A DNA stretch of 64,000 nt from Caulobacter sp. CCUG 60055. GTDB taxonomy: Bacteria; Pseudomonadota; Alphaproteobacteria; Caulobacterales; Caulobacteraceae. The translations under genes were made by a program, and so were the position numbers. Shown piece by piece: positions 8,996 through 18,105 of this stretch. The stretch is taken from NCBI RefSeq assembly GCF_022750545.1, contig NZ_PUIC01000016.1, positions 124,001 to 188,000 on the forward strand, written 5' to 3'. The notes beneath the pieces are model-generated. The model had not been told where the DNA came from, did not search any database, and saw only the letters and a program-made list of their open reading frames with translations. Position 1 is the stretch's first letter. Every line of letters begins with the position of its first letter.

Positions 8996-9469
8996 ATGTC
9001 CAAGAGCACGCCCGCGACGGCCGCCCTGGCCAAGGCCGGGATCGCGTTCGAACTGCACACCTACGTCTACGACCCCACGGCCGACAGGGTCGGGCTGCAG
9101 GCGGCCGAGGCCCTGGGCTGCCCGCCGGGCCGGATGCTGAAGACGTTGATGGTCGAGATCGACGGCAAGCCGGCCTGCGTGGTGCTGCCCTCGGATCGCG
9201 AGGTCAGCATGAAGCGGCTGGCGGCGGCCGCCGGCGGCAAGGCGGCCCAGATGATGAAGCCCGCCGACGCCGAGCGCGTCACCGGCTACAAGGTCGGCGG
9301 CGTCAGCCCGTTCGGCCAGAAGCGTCGCGCGCCCGCCTTCGTCGAGGAGACGGCGCTCGACCTGGACTGGGTGTTCGTCAACGGCGGCCAACGCGGCCTG
9401 CAGATCCGCATCGCCCCCCGCGACCTCCTGACAGCGCTGGACGCCGTCGCGGCGGCGGTGATCGCCTAG
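8996..9469 (+). CDS. ybaK: Cys-tRNA(Pro)/Cys-tRNA(Cys) deacylase, YbaK type
   Basis: A 157-residue trans-editing enzyme that hydrolyses mischarged Cys-tRNA(Pro). The YbaK fold is recognisable from the N-terminal FELHTYVYDP, the conserved LKTLMVEIDGKPACVVLP, the lysine region DREVSMKRLAAAAGGK and the GGVSPFGQKRRAP motif. The frame is open further upstream but that part has no family similarity, so ATG 8996 is used. It overlaps the convergent bioD gene by four bases. Confidence 0.9.
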   Translation: MSKSTPATAALAKAGIAFELHTYVYDPTADRVGLQAAEALGCPPGRMLKTLMVEIDGKPACVVLPSDREVSMKRLAAAAGGKAAQMMKPADAERVTGYKVGGVSPFGQKRRAPAFVEETALDLDWVFVNGGQRGLQIRIAPRDLLTALDAVAAAVIA

Positions 9470-10146
9470 CCCGCGGGCGTCAGCAGGCGCGCCAGGTCGT
9501 CGGCGTCCCAGTCCTGTTCAGGCCGCCGGGGCGCGGCGACCACCGGAACGCCGCCGCCGAACCCGCGAAACGCCGACACCGTCTCCTCGAACGGCGGGTT
9601 GTCGCCGGGGCTTTCGCTCACCACCATCGCGGCGACCGACAGCCCCCGCCCGCGCAGGGTCTCCAGCGCCGTCAGGCCGTGGCTGATCGCGCCCAGATAG
9701 GCGCCCGAGACCAGAAGGACCGGCGCGCCCAGCGCCTCCAGCAGGTCGAGCCCGGTGCGGCTGTCGTCGAGGGGCGACATCACCCCGCCAGCCATCTCGA
9801 TCAGCAGCAGGCCCGAGGTCCCGGCGGCGCGCTCGCGGCAGCAGGCCAGCACGGCTTCGAACCGGAGGACGCGGCCTTCCAGCCATGCGGCCAAGGGCGG
9901 GGACAGCGGCGCGCGGTAACGGAACGGCGACATGCGCGCCAGGCTTTCGGGGGTCAGGGGCGCGCCGAGCGCCGCGATCAGGCGGGCCGGGTCGCTGCCT
10001 TGCGGCTGGTCGTCCTCGATGCCGCTGACCACCGGCTTCAGCGCCTCGACGGCGTGACCCCGGCGGCGCAAGGCGCGGATCAGGCCGGCGGCGACATAGG
10101 TCTTGCCGATGTCGGTGCCGGCCCCGGCGATCGCGATGACGGTCAT
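9466..10146 (-). CDS. bioD: Dethiobiotin synthetase BioD
   Basis: Closes the ureido ring of dethiobiotin from DAPA, CO2 and ATP, the penultimate biotin step. The N-terminal P-loop GAGTDIGKTYVAAGL matches the GTDTxVGKT signature, with Asp and Lys of the active site; EALKPVVSGI and LLLIEMAGGVMSPL are the substrate and Mg regions. Length (226) is normal. It starts one base after the bioF stop, so the two are translationally coupled. Confidence 0.93.
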   Translation of the reverse strand: MTVIAIAGAGTDIGKTYVAAGLIRALRRRGHAVEALKPVVSGIEDDQPQGSDPARLIAALGAPLTPESLARMSPFRYRAPLSPPLAAWLEGRVLRFEAVLACCRERAAGTSGLLLIEMAGGVMSPLDDSRTGLDLLEALGAPVLLVSGAYLGAISHGLTALETLRGRGLSVAAMVVSESPGDNPPFEETVSAFRGFGGGVPVVAAPRRPEQDWDADDLARLLTPAG

Positions 10147-10147
10147 G

Positions 10148-11299
10148 TCAGCCCGCCTCCCGCAACCGGACGACCTCGGCGGCCAGCCGCGCGATCTCGT
10201 CGTCCGGGTGGCCGGCGCTAAAGGCGATGCGCAACCGGGCGGTCCCGACGGGCACCGTCGGCGGCCGGATGGCCACCACCGAGAAGCCGGCCTCGGCCAG
10301 ACGGCGGGACGCCGCGAGCGTCGCGTCGGCCTCCCCCAGGATCACGGGGACGACGGCGCTTTGCGCCTCGGGCAGACCGGCCAGGCGGGTGAACAGCCGG
10401 GCCTTGGCGATCGGCGCCGCGCAGAGGGCGGGGTCCGCTTCGATCAGGTCGAGAGCGGCCAGGGCCGAGGCCGCCACGGCCGGCGGCATGCCGGTGGAAT
10501 AGACGAAGGTGCGGGCCCGCGTCTTGACCAGGTCCACCACCGCCTTGGAGGCGCAAAGATAGCCGCCGTAACCGCCGAGCGCCTTGGACAGGGTGCCGAT
10601 CTGGAAGGGAATGCGCGCGGTAGGGAACAGAGCGGCGCTGCCCCGGCCGCCGCCGACCACGCCGACCCCGTGGGCGTCGTCGCTGAGCAACCAGGCGTCA
10701 TGCGCGGCGCACAGGTCCGAGAGCTGGTCGAGCGGGGCGATGTCGCCGTCCATGGAGAATACGCCGTCGGTGGCCACCAGCACCTTCCCGGCGCCAGCCC
10801 GTCGCGTCGCCAGGAGGTCGGCCAGATGGGCGAGGTCGTTGTGGCGGAAGGCGGCCGCCTCGGCTCCCGACAGCTTGGCCCCCGCCCAGATGCAGGCGTG
10901 CGCCAGTTCGTCGACCAGCACCAGATCACCCGGCCCGACGAAAGTGGGGATGACCCCGGTATTGGCCAGGTAGCCCGAGCCGAACACGCACGCCGCCTTG
11001 GTGTTCTTGAACGCCGCCAGCCGCGCCTCCAGCCGCTCGACGACCGGATGGTCGCCGGTCACCAACCGAGAGGCCCCGGCCCCGGTCCCATGCGCCTCGA
11101 CGGCGGCGACGGCGGCGGCCTTGAGCGCCGGGTGATGCGACAGGTTCAGATAGTCGTTGCAGGAGAAGGACAGCAGCCTGCGCCCGTCCCGCTCGATCCA
11201 CAGCCCGTCCAGCCTCCGGGTCTCGACCAGGGTGCGCTTGAGGCTCTTGGCCTCCAGCGCGGCGAGCTTGGCTTCGGCGAAGGCTTGCAGGCTGTCCAT
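10148..11299 (-). CDS. bioF: 8-amino-7-oxononanoate synthase BioF
   Basis: PLP enzyme that condenses pimeloyl-ACP/CoA with alanine. Conserved features are the glycine-rich region HGTGAGASRLVTG, DDAHGVGVVG, and TLSKALGGYGGY with the Schiff-base lysine. The 383-residue form starting at ATG 11299 (MDSLQAFAEAKLAAL) has the usual family length; an in-frame ATG at 11341 would add 14 residues. It is transcribed divergently from bioA, with 78 bases between the starts. bioB and bioC are not in the window. Confidence 0.92.
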   Translation of the reverse strand: MDSLQAFAEAKLAALEAKSLKRTLVETRRLDGLWIERDGRRLLSFSCNDYLNLSHHPALKAAAVAAVEAHGTGAGASRLVTGDHPVVERLEARLAAFKNTKAACVFGSGYLANTGVIPTFVGPGDLVLVDELAHACIWAGAKLSGAEAAAFRHNDLAHLADLLATRRAGAGKVLVATDGVFSMDGDIAPLDQLSDLCAAHDAWLLSDDAHGVGVVGGGRGSAALFPTARIPFQIGTLSKALGGYGGYLCASKAVVDLVKTRARTFVYSTGMPPAVAASALAALDLIEADPALCAAPIAKARLFTRLAGLPEAQSAVVPVILGEADATLAASRRLAEAGFSVVAIRPPTVPVGTARLRIAFSAGHPDDEIARLAAEVVRLREAG

Positions 11300-11377
11300 G
11301 TCGGGAAAGGGTTCCGTTTGCGGAAGAAGCGCGCACCGCATAGCAAGACGCGGCGCGGGTGCAACGGAGGATTCCTG

Positions 11378-12640
11378 ATGACGACCGAAACGCCGGACTG
11401 GCTGAGCGTCGGCGCACGTCACGTCTGGCGGCCCTATTGCCAGATGAAGACCGCCCCGGCGCCGCTGGCCGTCGCCCGCACCCAGGGCTGCCGGCTGATC
11501 CTGGAGGACGGTCGCGAACTGGTCGACGGGGTGGCCTCGTGGTGGACGGCCTGCCACGGCTACAATCATCCGCACATCGCCGCAGCCGTCCGCGAGCAGC
11601 TCGACCGCGCCCCGCACATGATGTTCGGCGGACTGGCGCACGAGCCGGCCTATCGCCTGGCCGCGCGGCTGGCCGCCCTGCTGCCCGGCGAGCTGGATCA
11701 CGTCTTCTTCGCCGAGTCCGGTTCGGTCGCGGTCGAGATCGCCATGAAGATGGCCTTGCAATTCTGGATCAACAAAGGCGTCGGCGGCCGGAAGCGCTTC
11801 CTGTCGTTCCTCGGCGGCTATCACGGCGACACCCTGGCGACGATGAGCGTGTGCGACCCCGAGGAGGGCATGCACGCGCTGTTCAGCGGCGTGACGCCGG
11901 CGCAGCACGTCCGCCCCCTGCCCGTCGACGCGGCGAGCGAGGCGGCCCTCGACGACTTCCTGGCCGCCAGCGGCGGCGAAATCGCGGCCATGATCGTCGA
12001 GCCGCTGATCCAGGGGGCCGGCGGCATGCTTCTGCATACGCCCGAAACCCTGCGCCGGCTGCGCCGGCTCGCCGACCGGCACGACATCCTGCTCATCTTC
12101 GACGAGATCTTCACCGGCTTCGGGCGGACGGGAACCCTGTTCGCCATGGAGCAGGCCGGCGTCGAACCCGACATCGTCACCCTGTCCAAGGCGCTGACCG
12201 GCGGGACCTTGCCGCTGTCGGCGGCGGTCGCCAGCCGCAAGGTGTTCGAGGCGTTCTGGTCGGACGACGCCGGCGCCGCCCTGATGCACGGCCCCACCTA
12301 CATGGGCAATCCGCTGGCCTGCGCCGCGGCGGCGGCCTCTCTCGACCTGTTCGAGCGCGGCGACTGGCGCGGACAGGTCGAGAAGCTGGCCCAGGCCTTG
12401 CGCGAAGGGCTGGAGCCGTGCCGCGCGCTGCCCGGCGTGCGCGATGTCAGGGTCCTGGGCGCGATGGGCGTCGTGGAGATGGACCGCCCCGTCGACGCGG
12501 CGCTGTCCGACAGGTTCGTGGCCGAAGGAGTCTGGATTCGCCCCTTCGGCCGCATCGTCTATCTGACCCCGGCGTTCGTCATCACCGACGAGGACCTGAA
12601 GGCCCTCGTCGGCGCGATCCGCAAGGTCCTGGCCGGCTGA
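11378..12640 (+). CDS. bioA: Adenosylmethionine-8-amino-7-oxononanoate transaminase BioA
   Basis: Class III aminotransferase converting KAPA to DAPA with S-adenosylmethionine as amino donor. The N-terminal VWRPYCQMKTAP, the SWWTACHGYNHP substrate region, FDEIFTGFGRTG with the PLP-contacting Asp, and TLSKALTGGTLPLSA with the catalytic Lys are all present. Length is 420. GGAGG lies nine bases before ATG 11378. It diverges from bioF-bioD; no BioR-type TTATMKATAA operator was found in the 78-base gap, only a short TTCCG...CGGAA inverted repeat at 11312-11325. Confidence 0.94.
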   Translation: MTTETPDWLSVGARHVWRPYCQMKTAPAPLAVARTQGCRLILEDGRELVDGVASWWTACHGYNHPHIAAAVREQLDRAPHMMFGGLAHEPAYRLAARLAALLPGELDHVFFAESGSVAVEIAMKMALQFWINKGVGGRKRFLSFLGGYHGDTLATMSVCDPEEGMHALFSGVTPAQHVRPLPVDAASEAALDDFLAASGGEIAAMIVEPLIQGAGGMLLHTPETLRRLRRLADRHDILLIFDEIFTGFGRTGTLFAMEQAGVEPDIVTLSKALTGGTLPLSAAVASRKVFEAFWSDDAGAALMHGPTYMGNPLACAAAAASLDLFERGDWRGQVEKLAQALREGLEPCRALPGVRDVRVLGAMGVVEMDRPVDAALSDRFVAEGVWIRPFGRIVYLTPAFVITDEDLKALVGAIRKVLAG

Positions 12641-12643
12641 GGA

Positions 12644-13456
12644 TCAGCCGAAGCGGCCAGTGACGTAGTCCTGGGTGCGCTTGGCGCGCGGGGTGGTGAA
12701 CACCTGCTCGGTGCGGCCGAACTCGACCAGCCGGCCTAGGTACATGAAGGCCGTATAGTCGCTGATCCGCGCCGCCTGGCCCATGTTGTGGGTGACGATG
12801 ACGATGGTGTGGTCCTGCTTGAGCTGGGTGATGGTCTCTTCCAGCTTGGCGGTGGAGATCGGGTCCAGCGCCGAGGCCGGCTCGTCGAGCAGCAGGACCT
12901 CGGGGCGCACCGCGACGCCGCGGGCGACGCACAGCCGCTGTTGCTGGCCGCCCGACAGGCCGGTGCCGGGGCGCTTGAGCTTGTCCTTGACCTCGTCCCA
13001 CAGGGCGGCGCGGCGCAGGGCCTCCTCGACGCGGTTGTCGAGTTCGGCCTTCGAGATGTTCTCGTACAGCCGGACCCCGAACGCCACGTTGTCGTAGATC
13101 GACATCGGGAACGGCGTCGGCTTCTGGAACACCATGCCGACCTTGGTGCGCAACCCGGCGATGTCGGCGCCGCGCGCCAGGATGTCCTTGCCGTCGAGGA
13201 TGATCTGCCCCTCGGCCCGGTGCCCGGGATAGAGGTTGTAGATGCGGTTCAGCGCCCGCAGCAGGGTCGACTTGCCGCAGCCCGACGGCCCGATCAGGGC
13301 CGTGACCGCCTTGTCGGCGAACGGGATCGAGACCTCGTGCAGCGACTTGTGGTCGCCGTAGTAGAAGCTGAGGTCCTGGGTTTCGAGCTTGATGGTCTCG
13401 GCGGCGGGCGCCTCGACGATCAGGGCCTTTTCCACGGATTGGAGGGAGGTGGTCAT
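12644..13456 (-). CDS. pstB: Phosphate ABC transporter ATP-binding protein PstB
   Basis: ATPase of the high-affinity phosphate importer. Walker A is GPSGCGKST, the ABC signature LSGGQQQR, Walker [14 protein letters not shown] and the switch histidine in IVTHN. Length 270 matches PstB. Its ATG overlaps the pstA stop as ATGA. It ends the operon: bioA converges immediately downstream, so phoU, which often follows pstB, must be elsewhere. Confidence 0.96.
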   Translation of the reverse strand: MTTSLQSVEKALIVEAPAAETIKLETQDLSFYYGDHKSLHEVSIPFADKAVTALIGPSGCGKSTLLRALNRIYNLYPGHRAEGQIILDGKDILARGADIAGLRTKVGMVFQKPTPFPMSIYDNVAFGVRLYENISKAELDNRVEEALRRAALWDEVKDKLKRPGTGLSGGQQQRLCVARGVAVRPEVLLLDEPASALDPISTAKLEETITQLKQDHTIVIVTHNMGQAARISDYTAFMYLGRLVEFGRTEQVFTTPRAKRTQDYVTGRFG

Positions 13457-14292
13457 TTGTCGCCCTCAGAAGAGATCGCGCGCACGAGCGTGTTGACGGC
13501 CAGGACGGCCACGGTGATCAGCAGGGCGCCGACCCAGGCCAGCCGCCGCCAGTCGTCATAGGGGGTCAGCGCATAGTTGAAGATCACGACCGGCAGATTG
13601 GACATCGGTTTGGTCATGTTCCAGTTGAAGAACTGGTTGTTCAGCGCCGTGAACAGCAGGGGCGCGGTCTCGCCGCTGATGCGGGCGAAGGCCAGCATCA
13701 GGCCGGTGAGCAGGCCGCCGCCGGCGGAGCGCCAGATGACCTTGCGGATCGTCACCCAGCGGGGCGCGCCGAGGGCGATGCCGGCCTCGCGCAGCGCCGT
13801 CGGCTGGAGATTGAGCACGTCTTCGGTGGCGCGGGTGACCACGGGCGCGGCGATCAGGGCCAGGGCGACGGCGCCCGCGAACCCGGAGAACCCGTGCAGC
13901 GGCCGCACCATCAGCTCGTAGACGAACAGACCGACCAGGATCGACGGGGCGGAGAGCAACACGTCGTTCATGAAGCGGACGACGCGGGCGTAGGGACTTT
14001 CCTTGCCGTACTCCGACAGCCAGGTGCCGGCCAGCACGCCGACCACCGCCGCCCCGAGCATGGCGAAGCCGCACAGCATCAGCGAGCCGAGGATGGCGTT
14101 GCGCAGGCCGCCGGTCGAGCCGGGCGCCGGGGTGTCCTTGGTGAAGACGTTGAGGTCGATGCCCTTGAAGCCCTGCCCGATCAGCGACCACAGGATCGCC
14201 GCCAGCGCGGCCAGGGCGATGAAGGTCACCAGGAAGCAGAAGCCGATGAAGACGGTGTTGGCCAGGGTGCGGCTGATGCGCTTGATATCCAC
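13453..14292 (-). CDS. pstA: Phosphate ABC transporter permease PstA
   Basis: One of the two permease subunits, with six predicted helices and the EAA-type cytoplasmic loop in [21 protein letters not shown]. Length 279 is normal. The start is GTG, supported by AAGGAGGTC seven bases upstream. It sits two bases after pstC and overlaps pstB by four. Confidence 0.94.
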   Translation of the reverse strand: MDIKRISRTLANTVFIGFCFLVTFIALAALAAILWSLIGQGFKGIDLNVFTKDTPAPGSTGGLRNAILGSLMLCGFAMLGAAVVGVLAGTWLSEYGKESPYARVVRFMNDVLLSAPSILVGLFVYELMVRPLHGFSGFAGAVALALIAAPVVTRATEDVLNLQPTALREAGIALGAPRWVTIRKVIWRSAGGGLLTGLMLAFARISGETAPLLFTALNNQFFNWNMTKPMSNLPVVIFNYALTPYDDWRRLAWVGALLITVAVLAVNTLVRAISSEGDK

Positions 14293-14294
14293 GA

Positions 14295-15248
14295 TCAGAC
14301 CTCCTTGGCCGAGCCGAGCAGCGCGCGGGCGATGGCCAGCACGCTGAAGGTGATGAGGAACAGCACGAAGCCCAGGGCGACGAGGGCCGAGGTGTGCATG
14401 TCGCTGGTGGCCTCGGCGAACTCGTTGGCGATGGTCGAGGCGATGGTCGATCCGGAATCGAACAGCGACTTCGGGAAGCCGTGCGCGTTGCCGATGATGA
14501 AGGTCACCGCCATGGTCTCGCCCAGCGCGCGCCCCAGCCCCAGCATGACGGCGCCCACGGCGCTGCGGCGCACATGGGGAAGGGTCACCGACATGACGAC
14601 CTCGAGCGGGGTCGCGCCAAGAGCGTAGGCGCTTTCACGCAAAGGCGGCGGCGTGTTGTGGAACAGCACCCTGAACATGGCCGCCATGTACGGCAAAATC
14701 ATGATGGCCAGGATGATCGAGGCGCTGAGCACGCCCGAGCCGTTGGGAATGCCCGAGGTGAGGGTCTCCCAGATGCTGCCGGGCGGGGCCGCGGACATCA
14801 GCGGGATCTGCACCTTCTCGGCGAAGAACGGCGCGAAGACGAACAGGCCCCACATGCCGTAGACGATCGACGGCACGCCGGCCAGCAGCTCGACGGCGAC
14901 GCCGATGGGCTTGCGCAGGATCGGCGGGCAGAACTCGGTGAGGAACACCGCCACGCCGAAGGCCACCGGCAGCGACATGGCCAGGGCCAGGATCGCCGAG
15001 ACGATGGTCCCGACGATGGGGCCGGCGGCGCCGTAGACGTCCGTCACCGGGTTCCAGTGCGAGGTGGTGAAGAAGGCGAAACCGAACTTGTGGAAAGCGG
15101 GCCAGCCGCCGATGGCCAGCGACACCAGCACGCCGCCGAGGGCGACGAGCAGCAAGGTCGCGGCCGCCCCGCACAACAGCCGGAACGGCGTGTCGAGGGA
15201 GGTTCCCTTCGGAATTGCGCGTGACAGATCTGAGACGGCGTCGGTCAT
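14295..15248 (-). CDS. pstC: Phosphate ABC transporter permease PstC
   Basis: The second permease subunit, 317 residues, with hydrophobic helices and the EAA loop LRESAYALGATPLEVVMSVTLP. The N-terminal 25 residues are polar and cytoplasmic. No convincing Shine-Dalgarno sequence precedes ATG 15248; instead a strong hairpin lies 12 bases upstream in the pstS-pstC gap, which may affect translation. Confidence 0.94.
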   Translation of the reverse strand: MTDAVSDLSRAIPKGTSLDTPFRLLCGAAATLLLVALGGVLVSLAIGGWPAFHKFGFAFFTTSHWNPVTDVYGAAGPIVGTIVSAILALAMSLPVAFGVAVFLTEFCPPILRKPIGVAVELLAGVPSIVYGMWGLFVFAPFFAEKVQIPLMSAAPPGSIWETLTSGIPNGSGVLSASIILAIMILPYMAAMFRVLFHNTPPPLRESAYALGATPLEVVMSVTLPHVRRSAVGAVMLGLGRALGETMAVTFIIGNAHGFPKSLFDSGSTIASTIANEFAEATSDMHTSALVALGFVLFLITFSVLAIARALLGSAKEV

Positions 15249-15259
15249 GAATCAGTTTA

Positions 15260-15288
15260 GGCGCGGAGACGTTTTACGTCCCCGCGCC
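15260..15288 (-). other. Strong stem-loop in the pstS-pstC gap
   Basis: GGCGCGGAGACG and CGTCCCCGCGCC pair (one mismatch) around a TTTTA loop. No T-run follows on the minus strand, so it is not a classical terminator. A stem here would protect the pstS message 3' end or reduce read-through, giving excess binding protein over permease. Confidence 0.6.
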
Positions 15289-15308
15289 CTCCCCTTATGC
15301 AAATTCGC

Positions 15309-16349
15309 TTAGCGCGAAGCGTAGACGGGCTTGCCGTCCGGACCCTTGACCTGGGCGGTCCAGGCCTTGCGGACGAGGCCTTTGACCGCGGCGGGCAGCG
15401 GCACGTAGTCGAGGTTGCCGGCCGCGCCGTCGCCATTCTTGTAAGCCCAGTCGAAGAAGCTCAGCACGCCCTTGCCGGTGGCGGCGTTCGCCTGTTGCTT
15501 ATAGACCAGAATGAAGGTCGCGCCAGTGATCGGCCAGGACTTGGCGCCCGGCTGGTCGAGCAGCAGCAGGTAGAAGCCCGGAGCCTTGCTCCAGTCGCCG
15601 CCGGCGGCGGCGGCGGCGAAGTTCGCGGCCTGCGGGGCGACGAACTGGCCGTTCTTGTTCTGCAGCTGGGCGTAGGTCAGCTTGTTCTGCTTGGCGTAGG
15701 CGTATTCGACGTAGCCGATCGAGCCGGCGGTCTGCTTGACGAAGGCGGCGACGCCGTCGTTGCCCTTGCCGCCGATGCCGGTCGGCCATTCGACGGCGTC
15801 ATTGGCGCCGACCTTCTGCTGCCAGGCCGGGCTCTTCATGGCCAGGTAGCTGGTGAACAGGAAGCTGGTGCCCGAGCCGTCCGAACGGTGAACGACGGTG
15901 ATCGGCAGGTTGGGGAGCTTGACGCCCTTGTTCAGGTTGGCGATGCGCGGGTCGGCCCACTTCTTGATCTCGCCAAGGTAGATGTCGGCCAGCACGGCGC
16001 CGGTCAGCTTGACCTGGCCCGGCTGCACGCCCGGCAGGTTCATCACCGGCACGACGCCGCCGATGACGGTCGGGAATTGCATCAGGCCCGAGGCGTTGAG
16101 GTCGTCGGCCTTGAGCGGCTTGTCCGAAGCGCCGAAATCGACGGTCTTGGCCTTGATCTGCTTGATGCCGCCGCCCGAACCGATCGCCTGGTAGTTCAGG
16201 CCGACGCCGGTTTGCGCCTTATAGGTTTCCGCCCACTTGGCGTAGACGGGCGCGGGGAAGGTCGCGCCGGCGCCGGACAGGTCGGCGGCCTGCGCCGCGC
16301 CCCCGACAAGCAGGGCCGCGCCGAGGGCGACCGCGAGTTTCTTCAGCAT
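15309..16349 (-). CDS. pstS: Phosphate-binding periplasmic protein PstS
   Basis: Periplasmic receptor of the phosphate transporter. Residues 1-21 form a Sec signal peptide ending AQA, followed by the PstS hallmark ADLSGAGATFPAPVYAKW. Phosphate-site motifs include IGSGGGIKQI, DFGASDKPL and HRSDGSGTSF. ATG 16349 is preferred over an in-frame TTG at 16364. A Pho box lies about 65 bases upstream, so expression is expected under PhoB control. Confidence 0.95.
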   Translation of the reverse strand: MLKKLAVALGAALLVGGAAQAADLSGAGATFPAPVYAKWAETYKAQTGVGLNYQAIGSGGGIKQIKAKTVDFGASDKPLKADDLNASGLMQFPTVIGGVVPVMNLPGVQPGQVKLTGAVLADIYLGEIKKWADPRIANLNKGVKLPNLPITVVHRSDGSGTSFLFTSYLAMKSPAWQQKVGANDAVEWPTGIGGKGNDGVAAFVKQTAGSIGYVEYAYAKQNKLTYAQLQNKNGQFVAPQAANFAAAAAGGDWSKAPGFYLLLLDQPGAKSWPITGATFILVYKQQANAATGKGVLSFFDWAYKNGDGAAGNLDYVPLPAAVKGLVRKAWTAQVKGPDGKPVYASR

Positions 16350-16414
16350 GTGCTTAGGCTCCAATCAGCCGACGGCGGTTCCCCCCGTCGTAGAGGCCTC
16401 AGTAGGCAAGGACT

Positions 16415-16432
16415 GTAACAGGGATATGACAC
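16415..16432 (-). promoter_or_regulatory. Pho box (PhoB site) upstream of pstS
   Basis: Read on the minus strand, GTGTCATATCCCTGTTAC consists of two 7-mers (GTGTCAT and CTGTTAC) separated by four bases, close to the PhoB direct-repeat consensus CTGTCAT-N4-CTGTCAT. Position and orientation fit activation of pstSCAB. Confidence 0.8.
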
Positions 16433-16623
16433 CCGAGTTCCTCGCCGCCCCGCCCCAGCGCCCCGACGCTCCGGCCACCTACACATTATAATAGGCGCCG
16501 AAGCGGCCGCGCGCTTTCGCCGCCTTGACTCTGAGCAAGGCCGCGCACCGCCGGCGGTCAAGACTGGGCCGACACTAAAACGTCATAAGACTGAGCCGAT
16601 AGCGTCATCAATTCGAGGGCGCT

Positions 16624-16641
16624 CTGTCACAAATCTGGACT
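16624..16641 (+). promoter_or_regulatory. Weaker Pho box upstream of the porin
   Basis: CTGTCAC-AAAT-CTGGACT keeps one near-perfect half and one degenerate half, 55 bases before the porin start. The same 347-base divergent region also has a TATAAT at 16487-16492 but no matching -35. No other structure was seen there. Confidence 0.5.
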
Positions 16642-16696
16642 AACAGCCGCCTCAATCCCCATCCGCAGGAGATGGGGTCGAATCGAGGGGTTACCA

Positions 16697-18037
16697 ATGA
16701 AGAACCAGATGACGCTGCTCGGCGGAGCGGCGCTCGGAGCGATGGTCGTCGCCTGCTTCGCAGCGCCGGCCGACGCCAAGACCGTCAAGCACAAGGCGCG
16801 CCCTCGCCCCGCCGCCAGCGCCCAGTCCGAAGAGATCCGCGAACTGCGCAAGCAGGTCCAGGCGTTGACCGACCGGCTGAACGCCCAGGAATCCGCCCAG
16901 CAGCAAACCCAGGCGCAGGCGCAGCAGGCCCAGGTCCAGGCCCAGGCCGCCGCCACCCAGGTTCAACAGGTTCAGGCTCAGGCCGACGCTTCGATCAAGA
17001 CCATCCCGACCCAGGTCAGCAGCGCGGTCAGCGCCCTGCCCAAAGCCAAGCCGAGCTGGGCCGACAACACCAGCGTCAGCGGCCGGATGTTCTACAACCT
17101 CAGCAACGTCGAACAGAAGTCGGACGGCAAGAAGGTCGCGCCCAGCGGCTTCGGCCTCGACGTGAAGCGCTTCTATATCGGCGTTGATCACAAGTTCAAC
17201 GACGTGTTCTCGGCCAACGTCACCACCGACTTCAACTACATCGCCGCCGACGGCGAGACCCAGCTGTTCATCAAGAAGGCCTATCTGCAGGCCAAGCTGT
17301 CCGACGCCCTGGTCGTAAGGGTCGGTTCGGCCGACCTGCCCTGGGTGCCGTTCGTCGAAGACCTCTACGGCTATCGCTACGTTGAAAACGTCCTGATCGA
17401 CCGCACCAAGTTCGGCACCTCGGCCGACTGGGGCGTGCACGCCTCGGGCAAGTTCTTCGACGGCCACCTGAACTACGCCCTGTCGGTCGTGGACGGCGCC
17501 GGCTACAAGGCCCCGCTCCGCTCGAAGGGCATGGACGTCGAAGGCCGGGTCAACCTGAAGTTCGACAACGTCGTGCTGGCCGTCGGCGGCTACACCGGCA
17601 AGCTGGGCAAGGACACCCAGGGCGCGCTCACCTACCACACCGCCGAACGCTTCGACGCCCTGGCCGCCTACACGACCAACAAGTTCCGCGTCGGCGCCGA
17701 GTACTTCTCGGCCAGCGACTGGAACAACGTCACCACCGCCGCCGCCGACAAGTCGGAAGGCTATGGCGTGTTCGGCTCGTACAACTTCACCGATCAGATC
17801 GGCGTGTTCGGCCGCTATGACTGGGTGAAGCCGAAGAAGGATCAGGCGTCCTCGCTGAAGGACGACTATTTCAACATCGGCGCCAGCTACAGCCCCTACA
17901 AGAACGTCGACTTCTCGCTCGTCTACAAGCGTGACTCCGTCGACAACGGCACGGTCAGCACCTCGAACGGCGCGATCGGCGGCGTCAACAAGGGCACCTA
18001 CGACGAAATCGGCGTGTTCGGTCAGCTCCGCTACTGA
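16697..18037 (+). CDS. OprO/OprP-like phosphate-selective porin
   Basis: An outer-membrane channel of 446 residues. A signal peptide (about 1-27, ending ADA) is followed by a Gln/Ala-rich coiled coil at about 45-95 (EEIRELRKQVQALTDRLNAQ, then QAQ repeats), typical of trimer-forming N-termini in this family. The rest is a 16-strand-like barrel with aromatic turns, ending in GQLRY. Divergence from pstS and a Pho-box-like sequence support a role in phosphate or anion uptake under starvation; this is inference from context. A terminator follows the stop. Confidence 0.85.
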   Translation: MKNQMTLLGGAALGAMVVACFAAPADAKTVKHKARPRPAASAQSEEIRELRKQVQALTDRLNAQESAQQQTQAQAQQAQVQAQAAATQVQQVQAQADASIKTIPTQVSSAVSALPKAKPSWADNTSVSGRMFYNLSNVEQKSDGKKVAPSGFGLDVKRFYIGVDHKFNDVFSANVTTDFNYIAADGETQLFIKKAYLQAKLSDALVVRVGSADLPWVPFVEDLYGYRYVENVLIDRTKFGTSADWGVHASGKFFDGHLNYALSVVDGAGYKAPLRSKGMDVEGRVNLKFDNVVLAVGGYTGKLGKDTQGALTYHTAERFDALAAYTTNKFRVGAEYFSASDWNNVTTAAADKSEGYGVFGSYNFTDQIGVFGRYDWVKPKKDQASSLKDDYFNIGASYSPYKNVDFSLVYKRDSVDNGTVSTSNGAIGGVNKGTYDEIGVFGQLRY

Positions 18038-18062
18038 TCGACGCCGTCCTCGCGACGCATGG

Positions 18063-18092
18063 AAGGGCCGCCCGCGAGGGCGGCCCTTCTTC
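18063..18092. terminator. Bidirectional hairpin between porin and kinase
   Basis: AAGGGCCGCCC and GGGCGGCCCTT form a perfect 11-bp stem with a GCGA tetraloop, followed by CTTCGTT. It lies between two convergent genes. Confidence 0.75.
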
Positions 18093-18105
18093 GTTCAGGG
18101 GGGGG

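Noticed and set aside
10103-11377. Long upstream extensions of the bioA, bioF, CFA synthase, acyltransferase and ivd frames
   Set aside because: The extra parts overlap neighbouring genes or promoters, have no family similarity, and good internal starts exist.
11300-11377. BioR or BirA operator between bioF and bioA
   Set aside because: No TTATMKATAA or BirA-like palindrome is present; the TTCCG...CGGAA repeat is too short to interpret.
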